Assembly (NCBI GenBank): GCA_964389735.1 | Contig: CAYMEJ010000003.1 | Coordinates: 1-40,792, forward strand | DNA from: JAQUVS01 sp964389735 | GTDB taxonomy: Bacteria; Bacillota_I; Bacilli_A; RF39; UBA660 | Length of the DNA: 40,792 nucleotides | Direction: 5' to 3' | Shown: positions 34,340-40,792 of the stretch, in pieces | How the letters are laid out: every line of letters starts with the position of its first letter | Numbering within the stretch: the first letter of the stretch is position 1 | Notes under the pieces: generated by a model | What the model was told of the DNA's origin: nothing | What the model saw: only the letters and a program-made list of their open reading frames with translations | The model's database searches: none | Made by a program: the position numbers and the translations under genes

Positions 34340-35093
34340 TTTTTTGAATATTTTCTATTGTTGCTGGCATCTCTTTAATTTTATTTCCGTCTAACTCATA
34401 ATTATTAGTTGTTACACTTGCCATTTGTTTTAATAAATTTTCTGCTATTGTTGTAAATTCATCATATTTAGTTGTGCTATCATAACTACCGTTTCTTTTA
34501 CATTGTTTCAATGAATTTGTTTTTGTATGTAAATCCATTAATGATTTTGGAATATTAGCTTGGCTAATATTTTTTGATTCATTATCGTTTTTTATAGTTA
34601 TTACTAATTCAGAGCCTGCATCAAATTGAATATTTTCAAATGCATAATTTTCATTACTTGTTGAATAATTTACTTCATGTTTCATTAGTAAATCTGCTGT
34701 TTGTTCTAATTTTGGTGCATTTGCTACTAATTGTTGTTGAAGAAGAGTTTTTTCTTCATCGTTCTTAGCTTCTTTGATGGCAATTATTATATTTCTTATA
34801 TCTGTTACATTATTTAATAATGCCGCTTCTTCATCTTCCATGACAATATTAAGTTCTTCTTCAAGTGATGTGCTTAGCAATTCATTACTTATTGTCCATT
34901 CTGGAGAACAAACAATTTTACTTGCTTCAGCAGCTGGAGTTTTTCCACAACCAGTTAACATCAATGTAGCAATAGTAAGTGCTACAATTGCTTTACCGAT
35001 TCCAATTCCTTCTTTACTCTTTGATTTTGGTAAAGTATTAGAATTAAAAATTACTTGATCTATATTATCAATACTTTTATGATTTAGAGTCAT
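34332..35093 (-). CDS. Lipoprotein with long N-terminal extension
   Basis: ATG at 35093 is supported by AGGAGG (as read on the minus strand) seven bases upstream. The lipobox LMLTGC puts the lipidated Cys at residue 49, after about 30 polar residues and a hydrophobic helix, which is much longer than a usual lipoprotein signal. The mature part is mainly helical and acidic in its first half (SLEEELNIVMEDEEAALL), with no family I recognise. It lies 14 bases downstream of the ferredoxin gene on the same strand, so the two may share a transcript. Confidence 0.75.
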   Translation of the reverse strand: MTLNHKSIDNIDQVIFNSNTLPKSKSKEGIGIGKAIVALTIATLMLTGCGKTPAAEASKIVCSPEWTISNELLSTSLEEELNIVMEDEEAALLNNVTDIRNIIIAIKEAKNDEEKTLLQQQLVANAPKLEQTADLLMKHEVNYSTSNENYAFENIQFDAGSELVITIKNDNESKNISQANIPKSLMDLHTKTNSLKQCKRNGSYDSTTKYDEFTTIAENLLKQMASVTTNNYELDGNKIKEMPATIENIQKTK

Positions 35094-35107
35094 TTGAAAT
35101 CCTCCTT

Positions 35108-35302
35108 TTATTCTTCTATTATTTCGATTGCTCCTACTGGACATCCTTCTGATGCATCTATTACATCTTCTTTACTTTCTTCATCAACGTTTTCAACTTT
35201 AGTAGTAGCATAACCATCATCTCCAAGTTCAAATACTTTATCAGCAATGACTTGGCATGCTCCACATCCTATACATATATCTTTATTAACTTTTGCTTTC
35301 AT
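35108..35302 (-). CDS. fer: Ferredoxin with one [4Fe-4S] cluster
   Basis: A 64-residue electron carrier with the cluster motif CIGCGACQVI and the distant fourth Cys in EGCPVGAIEI. The single-cluster, acidic form is typical of Bacillus-type Fer. The start ATG has a TGGAGTAAT site upstream on the minus strand. It would serve redox enzymes of central metabolism; its partners are not in the window. Confidence 0.93.
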   Translation of the reverse strand: MKAKVNKDICIGCGACQVIADKVFELGDDGYATTKVENVDEESKEDVIDASEGCPVGAIEIIEE

Positions 35303-35381
35303 ATTATTACTCCAATCTATATTAATATTATACGCAAAAAAAAATCAAATAACAATTATTAGCAATTAGTGTTTACATATA

Positions 35382-35411
35382 TTTACAAGAAAGGACTTTT
35401 TATGATATTAT
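35382..35411 (+). promoter_or_regulatory. Promoter ahead of the tail-anchored protein gene
   Basis: TTTACA (35382-35387) and TATTAT (35406-35411) are 18 bases apart, with the extended TGA in front of the -10. A second TTTACA lies ten bases further upstream. Confidence 0.6.
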
Positions 35412-35436
35412 ATTTATATGGTAAGAGGGTGAAGTA

Positions 35437-36252
35437 ATGGCAAGCCGTATGGAACGTTATCAAGAATTAGACGAAGTAAAAGATGATAGAATTACTAGTA
35501 GCAGAACTAGTAAAAACAGGAATGTTTATGATGAGTTGTATAATAATGCTACTTATACAGAATTTACTGATGTAAATGATAGAATGGTAGTAGAACTTGA
35601 TAATAGTAATAGAAAAATTAACACAAGAGAATCTTATCATAAAACTAAAGAATTTCATGATGTTATTGCACCACTAGAAAATAAAAGACCAACTAGGCCA
35701 ATAGTAATAGAAGAAGAGAAAAAAAATTATGATTTAAACTCTGTATTACAAGAAGCAAAACAAAATAGAAAAGAAATAGATGACTTAGAAAATAAAAGAA
35801 AATTAAAAGTTTCTGAATATGATATTTTATCTGATTTAAGTGAAGAACAATTAGAAAAATATAAGCAATCAAAAAAGGAAAGAAATAAAGAAGATCCAGA
35901 TGAATTAGAAGATTTAATAAATACAATTACTTCTAGAACATTAAGGGAGGATCTTGATCAAGATTTGATGAGTGATTTGCTTCCTTCTGGAATTGAAGAA
36001 ACAATAATAACTGAATCTTTAAGTAAGGAAATATTAGATAAATATAATGATGAAAATGAGGAACCTAAAGAAGAAGATGAAATAGATCATTCTTTCTATA
36101 CTAAATCAATGGATTTATCTACTGAAGATTTTGATATAGAAGATACTTCTTTTGTTGAAGAAAAAACAAAATATATTATGTTAAAACTTGTTTTAACAAT
36201 AATAGCATTAATAATATTAATAATTATTACGATAATAACTTTATTAAAGTAA
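35437..36252 (+). CDS. Tail-anchored acidic protein, unknown
   Basis: A 271-residue protein, hydrophilic and rich in Glu, Asp and Lys over its first 240 residues, with one membrane helix at the very C-terminus (YIMLKLVLTIIALIILIIIT). No export signal is present, so the bulk should be cytoplasmic and fixed to the membrane by its tail. Parts look helical or disordered (NSVLQEAKQNRKEIDDLENK). I recognise no family. GAGGGTGAAGTA precedes the ATG and the gene has its own promoter and terminator. A scaffolding or cell-division-related role is possible but not supported directly. Confidence 0.7.
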   Translation: MASRMERYQELDEVKDDRITSSRTSKNRNVYDELYNNATYTEFTDVNDRMVVELDNSNRKINTRESYHKTKEFHDVIAPLENKRPTRPIVIEEEKKNYDLNSVLQEAKQNRKEIDDLENKRKLKVSEYDILSDLSEEQLEKYKQSKKERNKEDPDELEDLINTITSRTLREDLDQDLMSDLLPSGIEETIITESLSKEILDKYNDENEEPKEEDEIDHSFYTKSMDLSTEDFDIEDTSFVEEKTKYIMLKLVLTIIALIILIIITIITLLK

Positions 36253-36253
36253 C

Positions 36254-36279
36254 AAAGAGTAGTTTTACTACTTTTTTTA
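36254..36279 (+). terminator. Terminator after the tail-anchored protein gene
   Basis: AGTAGT (36258-36263) pairs with ACTACT (36267-36272) around TTT, flanked by AAAG and a T-run that extend the stem. Confidence 0.85.
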
Positions 36280-36296
36280 TTTTTGCATAATATTTA

Positions 36297-37070
36297 ATGG
36301 GTGATAATATTAGAAAAAGAATTAAATTAAAACGAAAAATTAAATTGACTAAATCTAAAAAATTAATATATACAGTTATATTTTCATTCTTATTTGTTTT
36401 TTTTGCACTTGTATATATTGGAAATAAGATTACTCCTATTTTAATAAACACTGCAGAAATTGAGGCAAATAAATTTTCTACTATTATTATTAATAATGCA
36501 GTTTCACAAATAGTTGATGATAAAATAGATGTAGATGAAATATTTGTTTTAATAAAAAATGATCAGGGGGAAATTCAAACTATTGATTTTAATCCTACAG
36601 TAGTAAATCATATATTAAATGTTGCAACTACTGTAGTGCAGGAAAATTTAAAATTATTAGAAAATGGTAATATTGATTCAATTGGTATATATGATATGGA
36701 TCTTACTAAAGAAAAAATAGAGGAGTTAAAATCTGGAGTAATTGAAAAAATTCCAATAGGTATAGTTACAGGAAATACAATATTATCTAATTTAGGACCT
36801 AAAATACCAATAAAATTAAAGTATATTGGGGATGTTAATAGTAATATTACTACTAAAATAGAACAATATGGTATTAATAATGCAATGGTAAAAGTTGGTT
36901 TAGAATTAGAAATGACAGCAAGAGTTATTTTGCCTTTTTTTAGTAAAAAAATAGTGATGACTAATAATATGCCTGTTGCAATTAAAATAATTCAAGGGAA
37001 AATTCCTAATTACTATAGTACAGGAATTGATAAAAATTCTAATTTATATTCTTTACCAATTGTCCAATAA
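36297..37070 (+). CDS. yunB: YunB-like sporulation protein
   Basis: YunB is a Bacillus protein made in the mother cell during sporulation; its mechanism is unclear. The 257-residue product has a basic N-terminus, one membrane helix (about 22-43) and an extracytoplasmic domain with the family pattern KITPILINTAEIEANKFSTI, then IPIGIVTGNTILSNLGPKIP and RVILPFFSKK. The start is uncertain: the ATG at 36297 has no ribosome-binding site, while GGGTGAT (36299-36305) lies three bases before an in-frame ATT at 36309, the spacing seen at several other starts in this window. The true start may therefore be the rare codon ATT. Confidence 0.8.
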   Translation: MGDNIRKRIKLKRKIKLTKSKKLIYTVIFSFLFVFFALVYIGNKITPILINTAEIEANKFSTIIINNAVSQIVDDKIDVDEIFVLIKNDQGEIQTIDFNPTVVNHILNVATTVVQENLKLLENGNIDSIGIYDMDLTKEKIEELKSGVIEKIPIGIVTGNTILSNLGPKIPIKLKYIGDVNSNITTKIEQYGINNAMVKVGLELEMTARVILPFFSKKIVMTNNMPVAIKIIQGKIPNYYSTGIDKNSNLYSLPIVQ

Positions 37071-37105
37071 ATTAATACTGTGGTATAATGGATTAGGTGA
37101 TAGTG

Positions 37106-37387
37106 ATGAAGAGAATAATTTTAGATAACAATGAATATGAATTAGTTAAGGAATATAAGAATTCTTTTAATGAGGAAGATGTAAGAGAAAAATATACTGA
37201 TTATTTTGAACCATATGATTATATTTTTGTTGATTATGCATATGATAAACTTAGATTAAAAGGTTTTTATGAAGATAATAGTAAAGAGAGCAATGATATT
37301 AATAAGATAAGTAAATTGGATGATTATATAAAAAATTATTGTGCTTATAATTGTGGTTATTACTTATTAAAAAAAATAAAGAAGTAA
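37106..37387 (+). CDS. yutD: YutD-like (DUF1027) protein
   Basis: A 93-residue soluble protein with the DUF1027 pattern: YELVKEYKNSFNEEDVREKY, then FEPYDYIFVDYAYDKLRLKGF, LDDYIKNYCAYNCGYYLLKK. Function unknown, widespread in Bacilli. ATG at 37106 follows AGGTGAT by four bases; the GTG at 37097 lies within that site. In B. subtilis yutD lies near yunB and lipA, so its position right after the yunB-like gene is conserved. Confidence 0.85.
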   Translation: MKRIILDNNEYELVKEYKNSFNEEDVREKYTDYFEPYDYIFVDYAYDKLRLKGFYEDNSKESNDINKISKLDDYIKNYCAYNCGYYLLKKIKK

Positions 37388-37412
37388 TTAGTATTTAATT
37401 ACTTTTTTTTGT
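37382..37412 (+). terminator. Terminator after yutD
   Basis: AAGTAATTA (37382-37390) pairs with TAATTACTT (37396-37404) around GTATT, then a T-run. The stop codon is part of the stem. Confidence 0.85.
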
Positions 37413-37432
37413 TAAAAAATTATAATATTTAG

Positions 37433-37460
37433 TTGAAATATATTAAAAATATGATAAAAT
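37433..37460 (+). promoter_or_regulatory. Promoter ahead of the DUF1292 gene
   Basis: TTGAAA (37433-37438), 16 bases, then TAAAAT (37455-37460) with an extended TGA in front of it. Confidence 0.6.
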
Positions 37461-37490
37461 AGATATATAAGATAGAGGAGGATATAAAAT

Positions 37491-37757
37491 ATGGATAAAA
37501 GAGTAATGTCAATTGTATTAGAAGATGGTTCTATTGATGAAGTAGAAGTTTTATTAACTTTTCAATTTGATGATACAAAAAAAGAATACGTTATTTATAC
37601 AAAAAATGAAACAGATGAAAGTGGAAATGTAACAATTTATGTTGCATCAATTACTAGAACTGAAAATGGACCAAAATTAGGAAATGTTGATAGTGATGAA
37701 GAATGGTCTAGAATAAAAGATGTTTTACGCGAATTATCAAAAAATGATGAACAATAG
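37491..37757 (+). CDS. DUF1292 (YrzB-like) protein
   Basis: An 88-residue acidic cytoplasmic protein with the family layout: VLEDGSIDEVEVLLTFQFDD, then KEYVIYTKNETDESGNVTIYVASI and the closing DEEWSRIKDVLREL. Members of DUF1292 are common in Bacilli, often close to the Holliday-junction resolvase gene yrrK (not present here); function unknown. AGAGGAGG precedes the ATG. The next gene starts 12 bases later. Confidence 0.85.
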   Translation: MDKRVMSIVLEDGSIDEVEVLLTFQFDDTKKEYVIYTKNETDESGNVTIYVASITRTENGPKLGNVDSDEEWSRIKDVLRELSKNDEQ

Positions 37758-37769
37758 AAAGGAGAATGC

Positions 37770-38987
37770 ATGATGGAAGAGTATGGATTCAGTATAATTG
37801 ATGATCTTGATACAGTTGAATTAGAAGGAAATCCCTCTAAAATAAAATTACAAGAATCTTCAAATTTTAATTTTAGAAATAAAATCAGTAAATTCTTTTC
37901 ATATTTAAAAGAAAGAAAAGAACAAAAAATTGAAGACAAGAAAGAAGATATAGTTGATAGTGCCTTAAATATTGTTGATCATTATAACGATTTGCAAGAA
38001 GAAGATAAACATTATGGTTTATTAATTGATAAATTATATAAAAAATCAATTAAGTTAGGAAAATTATTTGGAGAAGATAGTTTAGAGTTAGCTTCACAAA
38101 AATTTAGTTTAGTAAAAGATTATTCTCCTAGGGCAATTAAATTAAAATCTTTTATGGTACAAGAAATGATGAATAAAGTTGGAGATACAGAATTAATAGA
38201 TAAATTGAATGGAGTGTTTAGTCAAAATGTTCCTGAAGTTGTTGAAACTGAAGATAAACCAAAGAAACAAAAGAAAGTTAAAAATGATCCAATCAATTCT
38301 ATTGTTAAACCAGTAGAAATGGCTCCAGTTCAAGAAGTTGTTCCTAGTGATCAAATGGTAGAAGAAAGTGATTCAGTTAATTTAGATGCTGAAATTGCTA
38401 ATGCTGAGGAAAAGGTGGAAGAAAATATGAATGATAATATGAAAGAAGAACCTGTTGTTGAACAACCAGTAGTAGAAGAACAAACTGAAGCAGCTGAATT
38501 AGCTAGTGTTAATGAATTATATAAGCAATTAGAACAAACTAAACAAGAAGTTATTAATAAAGCAAAGGAAGCAGAAGAAATTAGAAACAAAGCTGATCAA
38601 AAAACAAAAGAAGCAGAAGAAATTAGAATGGCAAAAGAAGAAGCTTTAAAGAAAAAACTTGAAGCAGAAGAAGCAGTAAAAGAAGAACGCAAGGCTTTAG
38701 AAAAAACAATGCGTGATCAACAGGCTATGCTATTACAACAAAAAGAAGAATTTGCAAAAGAAATTGAACAAAACAAAGAAATAGTTTCACAAAAAGAAAC
38801 TGAAATAGAAGAAGATAATAAAGTTACTGATCAAACAAATGCAGAAACAGAAGAAGCAAATAATCAATTAATGAAATTAACAGCATTAAGAGAAGCAATT
38901 ACTACTTTTGATTTAGGACAAATAGTTGGTACTAATGCACCAGCTGTAGAAGAAACTGCACCTGAAGTAACAGGACCAGTAAAATAA
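37770..38987 (+). CDS. Acidic coiled-coil protein, unknown
   Basis: A 405-residue cytoplasmic protein. The first 150 residues are globular and helical (DHYNDLQEEDKHYGLLIDKL and later PRAIKLKSFMVQEMMNKVG). A basic-acidic linker with Pro-Val-Glu runs follows, and then a long coiled coil (about 245-365) rich in Glu, Lys, Ala and Gln with repeated KEAEEIR patterns. I do not recognise a family. AAAGGAG precedes two adjacent ATG codons (37770 and 37773), either of which may serve. It follows the DUF1292 gene and ends in a strong terminator. Confidence 0.75.
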   Translation: MMEEYGFSIIDDLDTVELEGNPSKIKLQESSNFNFRNKISKFFSYLKERKEQKIEDKKEDIVDSALNIVDHYNDLQEEDKHYGLLIDKLYKKSIKLGKLFGEDSLELASQKFSLVKDYSPRAIKLKSFMVQEMMNKVGDTELIDKLNGVFSQNVPEVVETEDKPKKQKKVKNDPINSIVKPVEMAPVQEVVPSDQMVEESDSVNLDAEIANAEEKVEENMNDNMKEEPVVEQPVVEEQTEAAELASVNELYKQLEQTKQEVINKAKEAEEIRNKADQKTKEAEEIRMAKEEALKKKLEAEEAVKEERKALEKTMRDQQAMLLQQKEEFAKEIEQNKEIVSQKETEIEEDNKVTDQTNAETEEANNQLMKLTALREAITTFDLGQIVGTNAPAVEETAPEVTGPVK

Positions 38988-38992
38988 AAAAT

Positions 38993-39021
38993 AAAGCAGA
39001 GTTTAGAACTCTGCTTTTTTC
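38993..39021 (+). terminator. Strong terminator after the coiled-coil protein gene
   Basis: AAAGCAGAGTT (38993-39003) pairs with AACTCTGCTTT (39007-39017) around TAG, followed by Ts. This is the most GC-rich hairpin of the window. Confidence 0.93.
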
Positions 39022-39063
39022 ATATGTATATTTAATTTATCATACTATTAAATAGGTGATAAT

Positions 39064-39969
39064 ATGAAAAATTTGATTCTTTATCATTATAATTTGGATA
39101 TTTACAATATTAGATTTATTGATGGATTATATTTTTTTGAAAGTGATAATAAAAAGTATATGCTTTATAATTATGATAGAAATATTGATGAGATCAATGA
39201 TTTATATTATTTAAATAATATGTTATTAGAAAATTGTAAATTTTATCATAAAATAATATTAAATAAGGATAATAAAATTATAATTGATCATAATCAAAAA
39301 TTATATGTATTATTAGAATTAAGTCATATTGTTTCCGATGATATTTCTATTTTTGATATAAATAGTAATTTTAAGCAGTTTAATTATGGTTATTTTAAAA
39401 GAATAAGTAAAATTGATTGGAAAACATTGTGGATCAATAAAATAGATTATTTTGAATATAAAATTTTTCATGAAAAGGGAGAAGATATAAAAAATACTAT
39501 TATTTATAATTATTTAATTGGTTTAAGTGAGAATGCTATTAGTTACTTTTTAAATATACAAGAATTATATAATTTAAATGATGCTATTATTTCTATAAAC
39601 CATCGTTTGTTTAAGAAAAATATGAATCTAATTGATTTATATAATCCACTTGAACTAATTATAGATTATAGAGTTAGAGATATATCAGAATATATAAAAC
39701 AACTATTTATAACTGATAAATATGATAGTTATAGCATAGAAGAGTATTTTGATAATATGGATTTTAATCAATTAGATTATAATTTATTGTTTTGCAGATT
39801 ATTATTTCCAAATTTTTATTTAGATTACTATATATGTAATGATATTGAGGAAAAAAAATTGAAAAATATTGAAATAGAATTAAGTAAATATCAAAATTTC
39901 TTAAAAGAAATATATTATTTAATAAAAAAAAGAGCAAAGCTCTTAAATGTTGATTGGATTACTAAATAG
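39064..39969 (+). CDS. YutH/CotS-like kinase-fold protein (probable spore-coat type)
   Basis: A 301-residue soluble protein. The stretch WKTLWINKIDYFEYKIF and the central YNYLIGLSENAISYFLN resemble YutH and other CotS-family proteins, which have an aminoglycoside-phosphotransferase-like fold and are spore-coat associated in Bacillus. A histidine in ISINHRLFKKN lies where that fold usually has its HGD-type loop, but Asp is not kept, so kinase activity is doubtful. AGGTGATAAT precedes the ATG. In B. subtilis yutH lies close to yutD and yutI, which fits this neighbourhood. The likeness is partial, hence moderate confidence. Confidence 0.6.
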   Translation: MKNLILYHYNLDIYNIRFIDGLYFFESDNKKYMLYNYDRNIDEINDLYYLNNMLLENCKFYHKIILNKDNKIIIDHNQKLYVLLELSHIVSDDISIFDINSNFKQFNYGYFKRISKIDWKTLWINKIDYFEYKIFHEKGEDIKNTIIYNYLIGLSENAISYFLNIQELYNLNDAIISINHRLFKKNMNLIDLYNPLELIIDYRVRDISEYIKQLFITDKYDSYSIEEYFDNMDFNQLDYNLLFCRLLFPNFYLDYYICNDIEEKKLKNIEIELSKYQNFLKEIYYLIKKRAKLLNVDWITK

Positions 39970-40195
39970 TATTTCTTACTTCTATAACTTCTGGTATCTC
40001 ACTTGTAATGGCTAATTCAATACCATCTTTTAATGTTACGTCCATCATTGGACAATCACTACAATGACCCATCATTTTTACATATACAATACCATCTTCA
40101 AATTTAACAAATTCAATATTACCACCATCGTTTATTAAGAATGGTCTTAATTTGTCAATTATTTCTATTATTTTCTTTTCAACATCATTATTCAT
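39962..40195 (-). CDS. NifU-like Fe-S scaffold protein (YutI/Nfu type)
   Basis: A 77-residue NifU C-terminal-type domain that holds an Fe-S cluster for transfer to other proteins. The conserved LRPFLINDGGNIEFVKFEDG and the CxxC in GHCSDCPM are present. ATG at 40195 follows AAAAGGTGAT on the minus strand, so the three in-frame codons before it are leader. Its 3' end overlaps the convergent YutH-like gene by eight bases. Confidence 0.93.
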   Translation of the reverse strand: MNNDVEKKIIEIIDKLRPFLINDGGNIEFVKFEDGIVYVKMMGHCSDCPMMDVTLKDGIELAITSEIPEVIEVRNTI

Positions 40196-40231
40196 TAATA
40201 TCACCTTTTTAATTATACTATTAAACTGTTA

Positions 40232-40261
40232 TTGCAGTAAAGTGTTTTTTTATGTTATAAT
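40232..40261 (+). promoter_or_regulatory. Promoter ahead of the S1-domain gene
   Basis: An exact extended -10, TGTTATAAT (40253-40261), with TTGCAG (40232-40237) as a weak -35 at 18 bases. Confidence 0.6.
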
Positions 40262-40280
40262 GTGTTGAGAAGGTGATTTG

Positions 40281-40649
40281 ATGGCTACTTATGAACTTGG
40301 AAATATAGTTACAGGCTGTGTAACTGGGATAGAAAAATATGGTATTTTTGTTAGTTTGGATGAGTATTATAGTGGTCTTATTCATATTTCAGAAATTTCT
40401 TCAGCATTTGTTAGAAATGTAAATGATTTTGTTAAAATAGGGGAAACTATTAATGTGAAAATTGTTGGAATGGATGAAAAAACATCTCATTTGAAATTAA
40501 GTATAAAAGATATTGATTATAAAATTCAAAAGAAAAATAGGGTTAAAATAATTGAAACAGAAATGGGGTTTGAACCATTGAAGGAGCAATTAAATCATTG
40601 GATAGATAATAAAAAAATAGAAATGCAGGAGCAAAGTAAAAAAAATTAA
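40281..40649 (+). CDS. S1 RNA-binding domain protein (YugI/GSP13-like)
   Basis: A 122-residue protein with one S1 domain (about 3-75: YELGNIVTGCVTGIEKYGIF, then YSGLIHISEIS and HLKLSIKDID) and a short basic-helical tail. Single-S1 proteins of this size in Bacilli (YugI/GSP13, CvfD) associate with ribosomes or regulate translation. ATG at 40281 follows AAGGTGAT by three bases; the TTG directly before it is a less likely start. Confidence 0.88.
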   Translation: MATYELGNIVTGCVTGIEKYGIFVSLDEYYSGLIHISEISSAFVRNVNDFVKIGETINVKIVGMDEKTSHLKLSIKDIDYKIQKKNRVKIIETEMGFEPLKEQLNHWIDNKKIEMQEQSKKN

Positions 40650-40678
40650 AAAAATTTGAAAAAATTTTTTATATTGTA

Positions 40679-40707
40679 TTGACAAAATATATACAAGATG
40701 GTATATT
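40679..40707 (+). promoter_or_regulatory. Strong promoter of the tRNA gene
   Basis: Consensus TTGACA (40679-40684), exactly 17 bases, then TATATT (40702-40707) with an extended TG. It lies 26 bases before the tRNA. Confidence 0.85.
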
Positions 40708-40733
40708 TAATGTCGTCTCATGAATTAATTTAT

Positions 40734-40792
40734 GGGTGATTAGCTCAGTTGGTTAGAGCACCTGCCTTACAAGCAGGGGGTCGTAGGTTCGA
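40734..40792 (+). tRNA. tRNA-Val (anticodon TAC), cut by the window edge
   Basis: Acceptor GGGTGAT, D stem GCTC...GAGC, anticodon stem CCTGC/GCAGG with loop CTTACAA (anticodon TAC at 40768-40770), a GGGTC variable region and the start of the T arm with GGTTCGA are all present. The 3' part of the T arm and the acceptor lie beyond the window. Confidence 0.96.

Overview
The window is very AT-rich and densely coded, with AGGTGAT or AGGAGG ribosome-binding sites, sigma-A type promoters (often extended TGnTATAAT) and short hairpin-plus-T terminators. TGA is used as a stop (for example at 15113-15115 and 17684-17686) and tryptophan is TGG, so this is ordinary code 11 and not a Mycoplasma code. Cell-wall enzymes (D,D-carboxypeptidase, sortase, glucosaminidases) and Bacillus-type genes (yunB, yutD, yutH-like, yutI-like nfu, and yjbA beside trpS) point to a walled, low-GC Gram-positive. 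The best guess is an uncultured gut member of the Bacilli/Erysipelotrichia/RF39-like lineages, probably with a spore-forming ancestry. This placement is inference.

Region 1 (1-700) is the remains of a DUF1016/YhcG-type PD-(D/E)xK nuclease with an internal deletion and frame change.

Region 2 (775-25407) is the main interest: about 24.6 kb of co-directional genes that together look like one envelope-spanning machine. Its first part holds two membrane/surface proteins, a class B-like sortase and a 1004-residue Cys-rich secreted protein. Then come Tad (Flp pilus) components: a TadE-like protein, CpaB/RcpC-like SAF protein, TadA/CpaF ATPase, TadB, TadC, a 54-residue Flp-like pilin, another TadE/F-like protein and a TadZ/CpaE-like protein with a degenerate P-loop. 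These run directly into type IV secretion (conjugation-type) components: two paralogous VirB2/TrbC-like pilins, a VirB6/TrbL-like channel protein, a PrgI/VirB3-like protein, a VirB4 ATPase with its N-terminal part encoded separately, a membrane-anchored GH73+CHAP wall hydrolase, a lipoprotein and a VirD4 coupling ATPase. No relaxase, integrase, transposase or prepilin peptidase is present. I infer a chromosomal, non-conjugative hybrid Tad/type IV secretion apparatus for surface display, adhesion or protein export.

Region 3 (25408-40792) is chromosomal housekeeping in short transcription units: rhodanese, DedA-family protein, RmuC, small membrane proteins, YjbA, TrpRS (with a probable Fe-S motif), lipoproteins, a membrane-anchored thioredoxin-like protein, a lysozyme-fold protein, DacA-like carboxypeptidase, RluB, ferredoxin, YunB, YutD, a DUF1292 protein, a YutH/CotS-like protein, NifU-like scaffold, an S1-domain protein and a tRNA-Val cut by the window edge. 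No stretch longer than 300 bases lacks a gene. All family assignments are by reading the translations; no searches were run.
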